Assembly: GCA_963932465.1 (NCBI GenBank) | Contig: OZ010800.1 | Span: forward strand, 32,180,852 to 32,244,851 | Source: Maratus speciosus | Taxonomy: Eukaryota > Arthropoda > Arachnida > Araneae > Salticidae | Direction of reading: 5' to 3' | DNA length: 64,000 nt | Shown here: piece by piece, positions 22,190 to 33,225 of the stretch | Numbering within the stretch: the first letter of the stretch is position 1 | Layout of the letters: every line of letters begins with the position of its first letter | The notes under the pieces: model-generated | Seen by the model: the letters and a program-made list of their open reading frames with translations, nothing else | What the model was told of the DNA's origin: nothing | Databases searched by the model: none | Made by a program: the position numbers and the translations under genes

Positions 22190-22869
22190 TGAAAGTTAAA
22201 TATCAAATTTTATGAATTAAAACAAAATTAAAATAAATTAAAATTGTTTCAGTATCTCAAAATTAAGTCCAATTGACCACTTTCGATTCCATTTTGTTGC
22301 TATGGAAACAACGAATTCTTTGATAAATGAATAAATGGTAAATGAATTTTGCCTTTATTTTGGAATACGCTTAAATATATGAAAGTATTTTTTACGTATG
22401 AAATTGTTTTTAAAAATAATAAAATTAAATCACAAACAACATAAATATGTAATACGAAAAAATGTATTTATTAAACTATCGCATTGTTTAAATTTAAATT
22501 AATTAAATACTATTTATACGCATTCTAAAAATCAATTTACAAGCAATTTTCAGGTTCATTAAAATCGTTTGCTGTTGGCAAGGAAAAGTACTGCTCGCCA
22601 AATCTCGTGACGCTTTCGTCTTTTCACGCCAAATACTCGAAAGTATTTATTTTTTACAGACTTTCTACTGTACTTCCGCCGCTAAATTTGACTGATCCTT
22701 TATTACATATTTAAGTAGTTTAATTGGTATTTTTTTTTCAAAATATTCTGAGTATGCCCAGTAAGGAGACCTTCCTTGTTAGTGTGTTTTAATGTCGGTA
22801 AGTAAATTGGTAAAACAAATGACGATTATGATTAATATATGATATTATAAAAGAATACGATTATAAAAC

Positions 22870-23135
22870 ACGAGTTTGTATAGATTTAATCCAACACCAT
22901 TATTATATAATATGGAACTTGAAACATGTTTATTGCACAGAGTCCTTAGAGTCATGGGCTACACATCAGGGTTGCCGGTTTAACATTTTTCTTTACTTCA
23001 AAAATTTCGAATTCATACCAGAAATTCTGAAAAAGAAGTTTTTTCTTTAGGTAATAACGAAATGTCTGCCGTTAAATAAAGAAAATAATATTATAGAGAA
23101 TTTCTGGTATGAATGCTAAATTTTGAAATAAAAAA
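22870..23135 (+). repeat. Unit B copy 3 (truncated)
   Basis: Closely matches 16950-17225 of copy 2. It stops before the region that would hold the exon-like block and is followed by low-complexity A-rich sequence. Confidence 0.75.
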
Positions 23136-23329
23136 AAAGCAAAAACAAAAATAATAATAAAGAAAAATAAAAAAAAAAGTATTAAAATATTTTATAACTA
23201 TTTTGTTAGAAAACAAATATTTTTATTTTGAAGGAAAAATATACCTATAAATATGAAATAAAAAGCATTTTGACTAATTTTCATTATCGATTAATAATTT
23301 GGTAAGTATATATATATTTTGCATATATT

Positions 23330-23860
23330 TAATGGACTTTTTGTGCGTTTTTAGGTGCGTTCATAAATATATAAATACATAGCATCTATAGCTGTGTTCG
23401 ATCTATCTGTCTGTCCATCCGTCCGCATATAACAGAGCAAAAACTACACAACCGAATGGTCTGAAATTTTAAATATATAATTTTTGCAAAATTTTGTCGA
23501 GTCATATCAAATTTTAGGAAAATTGGATGTATAGTTTAATTACAGAGGCAGACAAAAGTTTTCCGTTACATGACGGCCAATGGAAAAGAAAAATTTCAAG
23601 TGCATTTTAAGGACGTTACATCCTGTCGAATAGAATGAAATTGATATGTACTTACGAAGTGTACTAAAATATACATTCAGTACAATATGTGGAGCAAAAA
23701 TTATTTACAAAATTAGTTATAGTACGGACGCTCCTCATTTGCCATGTTTGACGTGCAATTTCCATGTTCTTTTTCTCTTTCATAGATTTTCACATAGTGT
23801 TGTTAGATTAATGATCTATTACAATTCAAATTCCAAGCTGCTATGATTTAGGTTGCACGC
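23330..23860 (+). repeat. Family A copy
   Basis: Same order as at 9825: AGGTGCGTTCATAAATATATAAATAC, CTGTCTGTCC microsatellite, ACAGAGCAAAAACTACACAACCGAATGG (partial), TTTTGTCGAGTCATATC, AAAAGTTTTCCGTTACATGACGGCCAATG (partial) and AGTTATAGTACGGACGCTCC. The plus-strand frames 23646-24216 are repeat sequence. Confidence 0.75.
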
Positions 23861-24079
23861 TTTGATTTTTCTGGGGATAGTAAACTTTACCATCGATGCA
23901 ACAAAAGTCACAAGTTTAAAAAAGTGTAAACAATTATTTAAAAATACATGTATGTGCAACAACTATGACTGCATCTATGACTGCAACTATGCAACTATGG
24001 CTGCATACTATTCTATTCATGTCTCTGCCTCAAATTCTAAAGAAAATATGGATTTTAAAACTTTCTTTATTTAATCTTC

Positions 24080-24145
24080 ATACTTATTCAATTCCTACTA
24101 TTAGTTCACACTCTCCCTATATTTATTCATTTATTTATTTATATA
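24080..24145 (-). repeat. Family C (minus), distal part
   Basis: Reverse complement of 16870-16945 (GGGAGAGTGTGAACTAATAGTAGG). It is separated from the rest of the same family C copy (27310-27840) by the Helitron inserted at 24146-27309. Confidence 0.75.
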
Positions 24146-24698
24146 CTAGGAGGCTCTGCCCCCTGCAAGCTACGCTCGCCAACCCCGGTTCAGACACCGC
24201 AGAATCTAAAATCTAAAAATCTAATGGGTTTTTAAAATATTAGAGAAGATTAAATTATACTGAAAAAGGTGTGCAGATCTCCCTGTAAACGGGTTTCCAT
24301 TCAATTCCCTTTGATTACAAAAATTTAAGGGCGAATCAGTTGCTGTTAAGACATCCAATGATTGTTTTCGTTTTTGATTAAAGAGGATCAGTTAAAAATT
24401 TGAAAAGAATAAAATGAATTAAGTATTCAGAGTCTTTGTCAACCGATATTTTAAAACAATCTCTATAACAATAGCCTAAATCATGTGACTATCATCAAGA
24501 GTTCCGGGCGGAACACTTAGCCTTTTATACTCTAGGTGCCATTTTGATACTTTAATGTTATCCAGGCACAGGTGATAAGACGCCAAATATTATTCTATCC
24601 CTATCATTTCATCTATATTATAATAGTTCAAGTCATCAAATGCCATAAACAAATACGATCTGATCCCTTCGCCTTTCATATGAAGGTTTGGAACAAAT

Positions 24699-24889
24699 GT
24701 CATATACGCCCCATATTGGCGCGATTTTTTTCCAATGCCAATTTGCCGAACGCATTAACAGCATAAACAACAATATCCGGCTTACCATATCAAGCAAAAT
24801 AACGATACTTTGGCGCCAGTTAAGTACCCGTTGCGTATATGACATTGGCGTCAGAAAAAAATCGCGCCAATATGGGGCCGTATGTGACA
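24699..24889. mobile_element. Small palindromic MITE, copy 1
   Basis: Inverted arms of about 34 bp: TGTCATATACGCCCCATATT...GCGCGATTTTTTT on the left, and the reverse complement with few changes on the right (24855-24889). A second copy lies at 34655-34850. Partial end sequences (GTATATGACATCTGTGCC) recur nearby at 25030-25080 and 25650-25675. Opposite-strand open frames over this stretch (24636-24984) reflect the palindrome, not genes. Confidence 0.7.
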
Positions 24890-25078
24890 TATGTGCCGAA
24901 AGAAAAAAAAAACCGGGTGCAAATTTCGTCAATATCTTTTTTTCAATTCGCCAGTTAGCATTTTTTTTATTGTTCAAGTGGTAAATTAAAACATTGATTT
25001 GAAGTTGAAATTAAGTGTCATGGTTTGTTACATAATTTAATATTTCGCCAGATGTCATATACGCACAAAATGTTTAGC

Positions 25079-25082
<4 letters not shown>

Positions 25083-25115
<33 letters not shown>
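25083..25115 (+). repeat. T33 tract
   Basis: Uninterrupted run of 33 T within the minus-strand Helitron. On that strand it is a poly-A, possibly left by a retroposed insertion. Confidence 0.95.
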
Positions 25116-25117
<2 letters not shown>

Positions 25118-26179
25118 GAAATTTTGACGTAAACCTCGTTTTCAAATACCAGTTACATATGTATTTTTGGTACTACTTAGTTATCCCGTCGACAAAAAAT
25201 CTATCGCGAACTATAAGATTAAATGTCAAAAATGGTGGATGGTAAATGCCACATTCACTTGACTTTTAGCAAGTTACAGATGTTTACGTCATCAAGTGAT
25301 TTTTATTTCGACGTTTTATTTTTATATTTATTAATGTTATACTAATTTATTTGTTCTTTCGTTATTTAAAATAAAAATTTTGTCAATCTGTACAATTTGG
25401 CGATTTATATAATTTGCGAAATTGGGTGACGGAATAGACTACATTGTACCGTATTTTTTAATTATTTTCTATTATTTCCCAAAGGAAATAGCAAAAAAAT
25501 AATTAATTACTATAGAACAAAATAATTTATATAAATTTAAAAAAGAAATAATAGTAAATATACGTCTATTATTAAATAAACAACAATAGCCGGGTTACCA
25601 TGTCTATCAAAATAATGCCATTTGTGCACCAATTAGGTACCCCGGTGCGTATATGACATCTGTGCCTAATATTTTTCTTTTCGTTTATTTTTTTTTATTT
25701 TTTTTTAAAGAAGTGAAAGCCATCAACTTAAATGTTTCATTTTTAAATGAAAGTTTTGTATTTAATAAAATGATAACGAAATACAGAAAAAAGCAGTGTT
25801 CTTAGCATAGATTTAAAGGAGGCCAAACTGTCGCCAAATTAATTTAAAATAGTAACCTTTTCTGAATTATGAAAAAAAAAAATTTCTGTTATGATTAAAA
25901 TTTGAGTTGCCATCATTAAAAAAATGTATTTAAAATTAGAAAAAAATTAATATTTCGAAAACTAATTCGAATTTAAAAATTCTAATACCAGTTTTGAGAT
26001 TTTTGGATCAACACGGATTTTTGGTGTTAATTTCATCGCAAAGTATTCCATATTTTAGGAGAAATCGCCGTGAAACAAAGTGAGTTGTTTAATGAGTCGA
26101 TTCAAAGAATCGATACATTTCAGGCGTTTCATATATTCGTTTCATAAATTCGTTTCATTAGGATTTTATATATACGAGG

Positions 26180-26450
26180 TGGAACCCGTCGAATTTCGAC
26201 GAAAGAAAATGTTTACAAAGGAAGTGTTGCATCAAATTTATAATACATCGACAAAAAATAATTAGAATAAAAAATCCATCTTACACTTGTTAATTTAACA
26301 CTCCAAAGACATATTTTAACCTAAGATTAACAAAATACTTTTTTCATAAACTTCAACTGTTAAAGTTATTGAAAAATTAAACTTTATTCATATACGTAAT
26401 CAGTAACATATAATCAAGATAAGTAATTTTGATTAAGTTATTAATTGATG
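26180..26450 (-). repeat. Helitron-internal block shared with 63490-64000
   Basis: Shared phrases: TTTCGACGAAAGAAAATGTTT, TTTTCATAAACTTCAACTGTT, AAGTTATTGAAAAATTAAACTTTATTC (partial) and TAATCAAGAT-AGTAATT. The copy near 63520-64000 has a MITE inserted; this copy shows the empty site (near 26288-26295, TTGTTAATTTAAC). Strand is that of the host Helitron. Confidence 0.6.
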
Positions 26451-27309
26451 CTTGGTTACGGAATGAAAAATCCGCATAAATGATTTCATCTTGATATAAT
26501 CATAGAATTTTCTACCTTTACTTCTAAACCGAATCAAGCCATTTTCCATATTAACAAATTAAAAACATTTTAATGCGCAATAGGTTATTAATAAATATTT
26601 TTTCAAGCTTGAAGTCACGTTTGTAAACTATTACAACTTTCCATGTTAAAATTCCCACTCGTGATTTGAAATCTTAGTATAATATCTGTACCTGCGCATA
26701 AAAATTCCAGAAATTTATAATTTTTAGACGTATTCAAGGGGAAATATCTCGTTTTATCAAATAAAATTATCGTTTACTTTTAAATATGACGTCATTTTCA
26801 GTCGCTGAAATATTTTGCCTATTGTCTCAAACTCAATATCAGCAAAATGAAAAAATAGTGAAATATAAGAACATCATCAGGGAAATTGTGTCTTTTTTAA
26901 AGCATAACGTCATTTTCTGTTCAAATTTTTAAAAATGATATTTTTAATTGCAATGAGAAAATGGCATCAGTAAGAATATAATCAATAAAAATATCTAATC
27001 CACTTTTAATAGAAATGAAGTACTTCAGTTGCCAAGATTAGAAAATTGGTATTAAAAACTATAAAAAATTAATATCTCAGAAATAAATTGAGATACAGCT
27101 TTCAAACAAATTGCATTTAAAAGTGCATTTTTTTCTGCATACGACGGTGTAAACTTTTAAAATGTGGGATGTTTAGAAGTTTAAAAATTTGCAGTAGCGA
27201 AAATTGCAAAAGCGAAATTTCATTTCAAATTCCAAAGTGTTGCCATTCGCAGAATGATGTATGCGTTACGCACAGATATGTTTCTCCTTTATAATATAGA
27301 TAGGGTAGA

Positions 27310-27840
27310 TATATTTTGTTCAAATTTTCAATCGTTAATAAAATACTTATTATTCATCCTATCAAGTTGAAATAAATTTTTTTAAACTTGTACTGGATGA
27401 CAATTGGTGTTAATACAGTTTTTTCAAATATTAATTCATTCATCAAATTTTAATTAATTAATTTCAGTTTTGCATGGGAAACAAAATGTCGGCCATTGGT
27501 TAATGAAGATCAATGAAAGTATTTTCAATAAGGGGTTATCATAGGGGGGGTACCCTGTTCTGTCGCCAAATGCCGCCAAGTTTGTCGCCTACTTGGCGAT
27601 ATATCGCCAAATTTGGCGGCCAAAATGAGTCGCCAAAAATGACGCCATCTTGGCGATATCTATAATATTTCGCCAAATTCTCATAACGTTCAATTGTAAA
27701 CTTACTTGCTTATAGAAAATCAACAAATTGATATATTTTAATGCAACAAAAACTAATATTAGCTTAAGGGATTGTATTAAATTTTTCTTTCATGGCCTAG
27801 TAGGAATTGACTTTAAAAACAAAATTTTTATACTACTTGT
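27310..27840 (-). repeat. Family C (minus), main part
   Basis: Reverse complement of 16100-16870, including the GCCGCCAAGTTTGTCGCC and TTGGCGATATATCGCCAA palindrome block, GCCATTGGTTAATG and AACTAATATTAGCTTAAGGGATT (partial). Confidence 0.8.
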
Positions 27841-28931
27841 TTTAGGTTATGTTGTTGCAACTCATTTGAGGAAAAAGGAATAATCGCTATGGGGATTTCG
27901 GTCTCATCGTCCCGTCACGAGAGAAAACTTTTAGAACGCAGTTATATCTGAAGAAAAGCTGACGTGCGATTTTTTGATTTAATGTGATCCGGAAAAAAAG
28001 CCAAGTGTACTTATAATTAAGTTTGTGTTGTGTATTAGTGTAATGTGTGTTTTGTGTGAATAAACTGTAAAAAGTGTACAAGAGGACCTCCTTCAATGCG
28101 TTGAGTGATTATCAAAAAAGTTAAATTCTGATCGAATGATACCAAGGATATCATATATGTTTTATTGAATTTAAAAGTTGCGGAGATATTTATTTAAATC
28201 AATGTACAGCAAACTTAATGTACATGCACAACATTTGCATTTGCAATAAAAATAATAATTTCTTGATTATCATCTTCAGCATCTTTTTCCGTTCATAATT
28301 CAAATTTTTATTTACGAAATTCCTCTATAAATTTTGAAGTGTTTGTCACACAACAGAAAGACAATTTTCAGATAATTTTTATGCGAACTAAGACGGAAGT
28401 CATGTTATTTTTCGCTGCCATGAATACCACGCCATTAAAACTGGATCCATGCCCTGATTCTCCACAAACACCTGTGGATACACTTATGGATCCATGTCCA
28501 TTCATTATTCTATCGTTGCTAGAAGTATATGTTTGATAAAGGATAACTCACCGCGTTCTGTTTTCGCTGTTTGCATCCAGGTTTCAGGTTACAGCCAAAC
28601 TCTGGTTATACCGTTTCTAGCCAGAGTGTGGTTGAAAAACAGTGTGTGGATTTGGAAAGCAGATGGTGTCAAGCAGTTTTTCTGTGTTGGATAGACTTAT
28701 ACTGGTTCTGTTGGATATAGTGTTTGAAGACACAAATAGGTCTACAAGCTTTCGACAATTTTTTCTATTGGAGTAAAAGTAGTAGAGATATTTTTTAACA
28801 GGTGTCGCTTTTTTAATTTTTTGTATTCAATTTTTTTGAATGAATAAATATAAAGATGGCGAGCGATAAAAAGTTTTCTTTTATGTCTTATTGTATGAGT
28901 TTTTTGTTCGAACATTTTTTTGTGATACGAT
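27841..28931. other. Region left of the Polinton genes, no gene recognised
   Basis: Holds several short plus-strand open frames (28339-28536, 28494-28694), none with a domain I recognise. It may contain a decayed remnant of the left part of the Polinton, but I see no terminal inverted repeat and no protease motif. Confidence 0.35.
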
Positions 28932-29534
28932 ATGTTTTTTGAATTAAAACATCCATCTACCTGTCTTGTTGTAGGGGTGACCCAGGTTGGAAAATCGTTT
29001 CTAGTGCGTAAAATGATACGAGAGAATGTTTATGGATCAAAAATCAAACGCGTAAAATGGTGTTACTTATATCCGCCCAAATGGATGCATGAAGAGCCTG
29101 ATATAGAATTTATACGCGGTTTACCTACCACATTTGAACCGGATGATCTTGTTATATTGGATGACCATATGCATCGATTGACTGATAAGGTTGCAGACAT
29201 TTTTACAGTAATTTCACACCAGTGTTGCATAAGTGTCAATTTATTGTTGCAAAATTTATTTCCGAGATCTTCAGTAATGCGCGATATCAGTTTAAATTCA
29301 CATTATATCATTTTATTTAAAAATTCTAGAGATAAGGCTCAGTTTCGTTATTTTGGGCGTCAAGTATATCCGGAAAATACAAAATATTTTCTGGACGTTT
29401 ATATAAAAGCAACAAAAAAACAATTTTCGTATTTAGTTGTCGACTTGCATCCTCAGACAGAAGAAGAATATCGTTTGCGTGAAAGCCTTTTTCCTACGCC
29501 TGAAGGAATTTATTGGTTATATTTGCCAGAATGA
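28932..29534 (+). CDS. Polinton packaging ATPase (FtsK/HerA, A32-like)
   Basis: A DNA-packaging ATPase of the FtsK-HerA superfamily, which in viruses related to Polintons pumps the genome into the capsid. At 200 aa the frame is open over a length near that of the family. Walker A is GVTQVGKSF at about residues 15-23; Walker B is LVILDDHM at about residues 73-80; a sensor-like stretch follows near VNLLLQNLFP (about residues 103-112). ATG at 28932 puts Walker A at the usual distance from the N-terminus. The TGA stop overlaps the next gene's ATG (ATGA). This is one of the few undamaged frames of the element. Confidence 0.85.
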   Translation: MFFELKHPSTCLVVGVTQVGKSFLVRKMIRENVYGSKIKRVKWCYLYPPKWMHEEPDIEFIRGLPTTFEPDDLVILDDHMHRLTDKVADIFTVISHQCCISVNLLLQNLFPRSSVMRDISLNSHYIILFKNSRDKAQFRYFGRQVYPENTKYFLDVYIKATKKQFSYLVVDLHPQTEEEYRLRESLFPTPEGIYWLYLPE

Positions 29535-29874
29535 AAAATTTAAGAAAAAAATATTACTTTCTGCATATGCTGGCGAAAGCCACGCCGGCGCAAAAGCGGG
29601 CGCTTTTGCGAATAGCGTCTAACTCTCAAATATCTGCGCTGTGCAAAATTTGTTTGAACATTTTGGCCGGACACCTACCGATAAATATAAAAAGGCTGAA
29701 AAAATATAAAGATACTATTCGAAAACTAACCAAACGATCAATCGGCTTTCGTAAAAAAGGGCTCTTTTAGTGAATCAATCCGGCGGATTCTTGCCTGCCC
29801 TCACCCCAGTCATACTATCAGCATTAGCGGGTTTAGTTGGAAGAGTTATCGGAGATAAAATTGTAAAGAAATAG
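29531..29874 (+). pseudogene. Small basic Polinton protein (frameshifted)
   Basis: Starts at ATG 29531, overlapping the ATPase stop. The first part is Lys/Arg-rich with an Ala/Leu/Ile/Cys-rich middle (LCKICLNILAGHLP), a pattern I associate with a small conserved protein next to the ATPase in many Polintons. Its role is not established; it may be a minor virion protein. The first frame stops at 29770, right after TAAAAAAGGG (29751-29760). In the -1 frame, coding continues with a Gly-rich, hydrophobic C-terminus (QSGGFLPAL..., then VGRVIGDKIVKK) to TAG at 29874. The break is either a lost or gained A, or a real -1 slip at the A-run. Confidence 0.6.
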
Positions 29875-29879
29875 AAATT

Positions 29880-30689
29880 ATGGCTAGACGAGTTGCGCTT
29901 ATACCGGAAGAACTGTTTTCTTCGCATCAGTACAAAGATCCCGAATTAAGATTAGAAGACGAAATTGCCTCTTTATTGGATCGTAAAAAAATTCCTGATG
30001 ACATGAAAGCGAAGCTTTTAAGTCAACTTGTCATGCGTTACCAAAAAACATTTCATACTCCTCCAGATCCAATACCCGTCTCCGTTCAAAATAACCAAAT
30101 TTCTGAAAATGAAGAAAAACAGAAACAGACAGATGGAAGCTCTGTTGGAAATGAAAATATTGACAGTTATGCGAAACAAGACGTAATAATGAAGGATATA
30201 TTAATATCGACAACTTACAGGTATAAAAAATATGTGCCTATGATTGTTGAAAAGTTGAAAACAAGAAATTATTTTTGGAATTCAGAGGGGGAAATGATGG
30301 AGGGAAATAAGACCATAAAAGGCTCAAGCATTATTGATTGTTTTGCTTATGTGTTTAGAAATATGAAAAATCCCGCAGAACCGCAAAAGTTCGATTTTTT
30401 TTTTAAAGCGTTGTCAGAAATAAACATACCAAGGGCGTGGATTGAAAATAAGTTTGTTTTGGCCAAATTACAAAAACAAACTGGGGAAGACGTATTTCTT
30501 CCAGAAGTCACTTCAACTCCATATAATAAAAGGGATGGTGATGTTTCGTCGATTATGAAAGGAGAGACTGTACTCGGGAAACGCAGTCGAGACCTAAAGA
30601 GTTATTCTTTTTCTCCGAGCTCATCTGATTCTAAAAAATGGATTCGATCCAGAAGCCATTCACCGAAGAAAAAGTGGCTAGAATATTAG
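29880..30689 (+). CDS. Conserved Polinton protein of unknown function
   Basis: A 269-aa open frame starting 6 bp after the previous gene and overlapping the integrase start by 52 bp. The N-terminus (MARRVALIPEELF) is followed by a charged helical region, then a Gln/Glu/Asn-rich linker (about residues 60-95). A middle domain contains KYVPMIVEKL and FFFKALSEINIPRAWI. The C-terminal tail is rich in Ser, Arg and Lys (about residues 230-269), suggesting nucleic-acid binding. I believe similar proteins recur at this position in animal Polintons, but the family function is unknown to me. The frame is intact. Confidence 0.6.
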   Translation: MARRVALIPEELFSSHQYKDPELRLEDEIASLLDRKKIPDDMKAKLLSQLVMRYQKTFHTPPDPIPVSVQNNQISENEEKQKQTDGSSVGNENIDSYAKQDVIMKDILISTTYRYKKYVPMIVEKLKTRNYFWNSEGEMMEGNKTIKGSSIIDCFAYVFRNMKNPAEPQKFDFFFKALSEINIPRAWIENKFVLAKLQKQTGEDVFLPEVTSTPYNKRDGDVSSIMKGETVLGKRSRDLKSYSFSPSSSDSKKWIRSRSHSPKKKWLEY

Positions 30690-31731
30690 AAAAGTACTAT
30701 TATGAAATAAAAAATCCGTCATCTTTTGGAGGAATTTTAAAACTATCAAAAGCAACCGGTTTGCCCACAGAAAAAATTAAAACATGGTTAATGACACAAG
30801 ATGCATACACTTTGCATAAGCCGGTGAGATATAAATTTAAACGTCGGAAAGTTTTATCATATGGCATAGGCGAACTCATAGAGTGTGATTTGACAGATTT
30901 GTCAAAATTGTCGAGATATAACAAGGGAATGAAATAACAGCAATAGATGTTTTTAGTAAGTATGCATGGATAATTCCCGTCAAGAATAAAACTGCTGACA
31001 GCGTTGCCGATGACTTGAAAAAACTGTTATCTCAATTAAAATGTCCTCCTCATCTTATCCATTCAGACAGAGGGAAACAATTTTATAATAACAAGGTACG
31101 AGGGTTGTTTAAAAAGTACAAAATCAAACATTATTCTTCACAGAGCGAAAATAAAGCTTCGGTGGTTGAGCGTTTTAATCGAACTTTAAAGTCAAGATTA
31201 TATCGCATTTTTACATACAGAAATTCATATAAATACACCGATATTTCAGATTCTGTATTAAAAAGCTATAATTCCACCAAACACGGCAGTACGGGCTTGG
31301 CTCCCGTTGATGTCACGTCGGAATTGGAGCCCTACGTATTTCAAAAATTATATGGTTATCGGAAGGAAAGCGATTTTAAATTTAGTGTAAATGACCAAGT
31401 TAGAATATCGAAAGCAAAAAAGATATTTCGAAGAGGTTATTTACCGAATTGGAGCGAAGAAGTTTTTATCATTCACGAGCGCTATCCCACAAATCCTCCT
31501 ACATATGTCATAAAAGACTTGAAAGGTAAAATTTTGAAAGGAAGATTTTATGAGGAAGAGATTCAGAAAGTTGTAAAAAAATCGAACGACTATTGGAGGA
31601 TAGAGAAAATTTTAAAGACTAGAGGAAAAGGAGCAAATAAGGAATACTTCGTTAAGTGGGCCGGATTTGATAAACGTTTCTCCTCGTGGGTCAAAAAATC
31701 ATGGATGAGATCCCAGACGAATTTTATGTGA
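30638..31731 (+). pseudogene. Polinton integrase (RVE type) with chromodomain, frameshifted
   Basis: Retroviral-type DDE integrase that inserts the element into host DNA. The first frame (from ATG 30638) has an N-terminal helical domain (SSFGGILKLSKATGL) and TYTLHKPVRYKFKRRKV, then IECDLTDL with the first catalytic Asp. Near 30926 the frame shifts by -1; the core continues with TAIDVFSKYAWI. The frame opening at 31015 carries HSDRGKQF (second Asp) and VVERFNRTLKSRL (catalytic Glu), so the triad is present but split. The C-terminus ends in a chromodomain (YWRIEKILKTRG...YFVKWAGFDKRFSSWV, about 31595-31700), which may target chromatin marks. The last 31 bp overlap the capsid gene. Confidence 0.82.
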
Positions 31732-33186
31732 CTCTTCCGAGGAACTCCAGCATGGACTATTTTCCTGAAAATACTCAATATTCATATCGCACGAAATTAT
31801 TTTCTCCAATTGTGCTATCAGGTGAATGGGAAGTATCACTTTCAGAGGTATTTATGCCCAGAAGTTGGTTCAATGTGAATTCTCATAATAATAGTTATTC
31901 GGTTGCATTAGAGAAGGAGGAAATTTTACCTCACGATAACGCAAAATACAACATAGCCTGACATAATACATACATCCCTACAGCCCTATACATAAGCCCT
32001 ACATAATACAACATCATTACCTGATAAAGTGGGAGAAAATACCGAAGAATTTTGGTCGAGTATTAATAAAGAAATCGAAAAAAAGATAAATGCGGACTCG
32101 CCATCTGTCAAATTTGAGATGCGGGATAATGGATCCGCATTACACATAGACATAGCGACCGGATTCGAAATAATGATCGAAGCAGCTTCGGCGCCCAAAT
32201 TGTTATACATGCTTCATTTACCGAACGAGGATATTCTTATTACCACCTCGGGCGTTTATCAGTTTAGATCGTCTCAACTAAGTTTAGCATCGAATACCTT
32301 TACCATTATTAACAAAAAGCCTAAAAATATATTTAATCACATCTTGCCATTCAATCGCATAAAGCCGAGAAAATCAAAGGATTTAAATGAAGATATTTTT
32401 AAAATTTTAAACGCTAATATAGAACTTTTAGAATTGCAAGATTACTTAATTATCGATTACCAACCTGCAAAAAACGTAGTGGAATTCAGGGTATCGGAAA
32501 ACGCAGAGTTACATTTGTCAAAGGAAAACTGTATTTCTCTAATGAGAAAATTAGATTTGAAAGAAAATTGTACTTTGAGCTTCGGTTCATGGAAATATAA
32601 AGTGAATCCATTACTTCAACCAGCTTCTGGAGAATACATAGAATTAGAAATTAAAGAATATTACACCACAAAAAAACTTGTAAGCTATACTGAAAATTTG
32701 ACAATCAATAGAGGAATGTATAAAACGGCGGATCAATTATTTAAAAAATTTAAGTACATACAGTTGGAACAACAACCTGATTTAAGAGTTCGATTGAATG
32801 TTCCAAAGAGTCATGAAATTTCTTTTGGCAAAGGATTGAGAGATATGCTAGGGTTTATTAACAATAAACCGTTCAAACACGGCGTCTACGTGAGTAATTA
32901 TGCATTGGAGATCAATGGCGGCATTACAGAAATTTATATTTATACAGATATAATTGTTTCCCACAATGTCGGAGACACGGTTTCTCCCCTTTTACGTGTT
33001 ATACCCTGCGCTAATGAAAAAGAAGATCAGATTGTCAAGCATTACGATGCTCCATTGTACTTTCCTCTGCGTAAAAAATTCATCGAAACAATAGAGATCG
33101 AAATTAAATCTAGTTCTGGGGACAATATTATATTTACACATGGCAAAACTTTAGTAGTGTTATCATTCAGACGGAAAAAGCTATAA
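31701..33186 (+). pseudogene. Polinton minor capsid (penton-like) protein, interrupted
   Basis: Resembles the minor, single jelly-roll capsid protein predicted for Polintons, which would form capsid vertices. The first frame starts at ATG 31701 (MDEIPDEFYVTLPRNSS) and is open to 31961. The second frame, from about 32020, gives about 385 aa ending at 33186; its C-terminal strand region (PLYFPLRKKFIETIEIEI) is well preserved. Between them lies an extra 60-bp AT-rich piece bordered by the direct repeat AATACAACAT (31945-31954 and 32005-32014), plus a further frame change. No restored sequence is given here. Confidence 0.75.
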
Positions 33187-33225
33187 AAGCGAGGAAACTC
33201 TGCTTAAAGTGTTATTCTTGCAAGC

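Larger units (their letters stand above)
19300..22865. mobile_element. Possible 3.5 kb element with imperfect inverted ends
   Basis: AGGAAGGTCTCC-TAC-GGGCATA-TCAGA near 19468-19500 recurs inverted near 22745-22782, and weaker inverted similarity continues outward (ACCAATTTA, GTTTTATAATC) to about 19300 and 22865. It sits between unit B copies 2 and 3. No transposase seen. It may be a mobile element or an inverted pair of repeats. Confidence 0.35.
24146..27309 (-). mobile_element. Non-autonomous Helitron, minus strand
   Basis: Read on the minus strand it starts TCTACCCTATCTATATTATA (27309 downward) and ends GCAGGGGGCAGAGCCTCCTAG (last bases 24149-24146; the quoted end is one base over a short phrase and includes CTAG), followed by T. 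The host is a family C repeat whose intact copy at 16870-16900 lacks the insertion. Flanking bases are A and T, without a target duplication, as Helitrons require. Length is 3164 bp. No Rep-helicase frame is visible. The interior holds a palindromic MITE, a 33-bp T-tract and Helitron-family sequence shared with repeat D. Confidence 0.85.

Noticed and set aside
24636..24984. Overlapping plus and minus frames of about 100 codons
   Set aside because: They cover a palindromic MITE, so both strands read similar sequence; not genes.
28339..28694. Two short frames just left of the Polinton ATPase as a possible protease remnant
   Set aside because: No catalytic His/Asp/Cys pattern or similarity that I can recognise.
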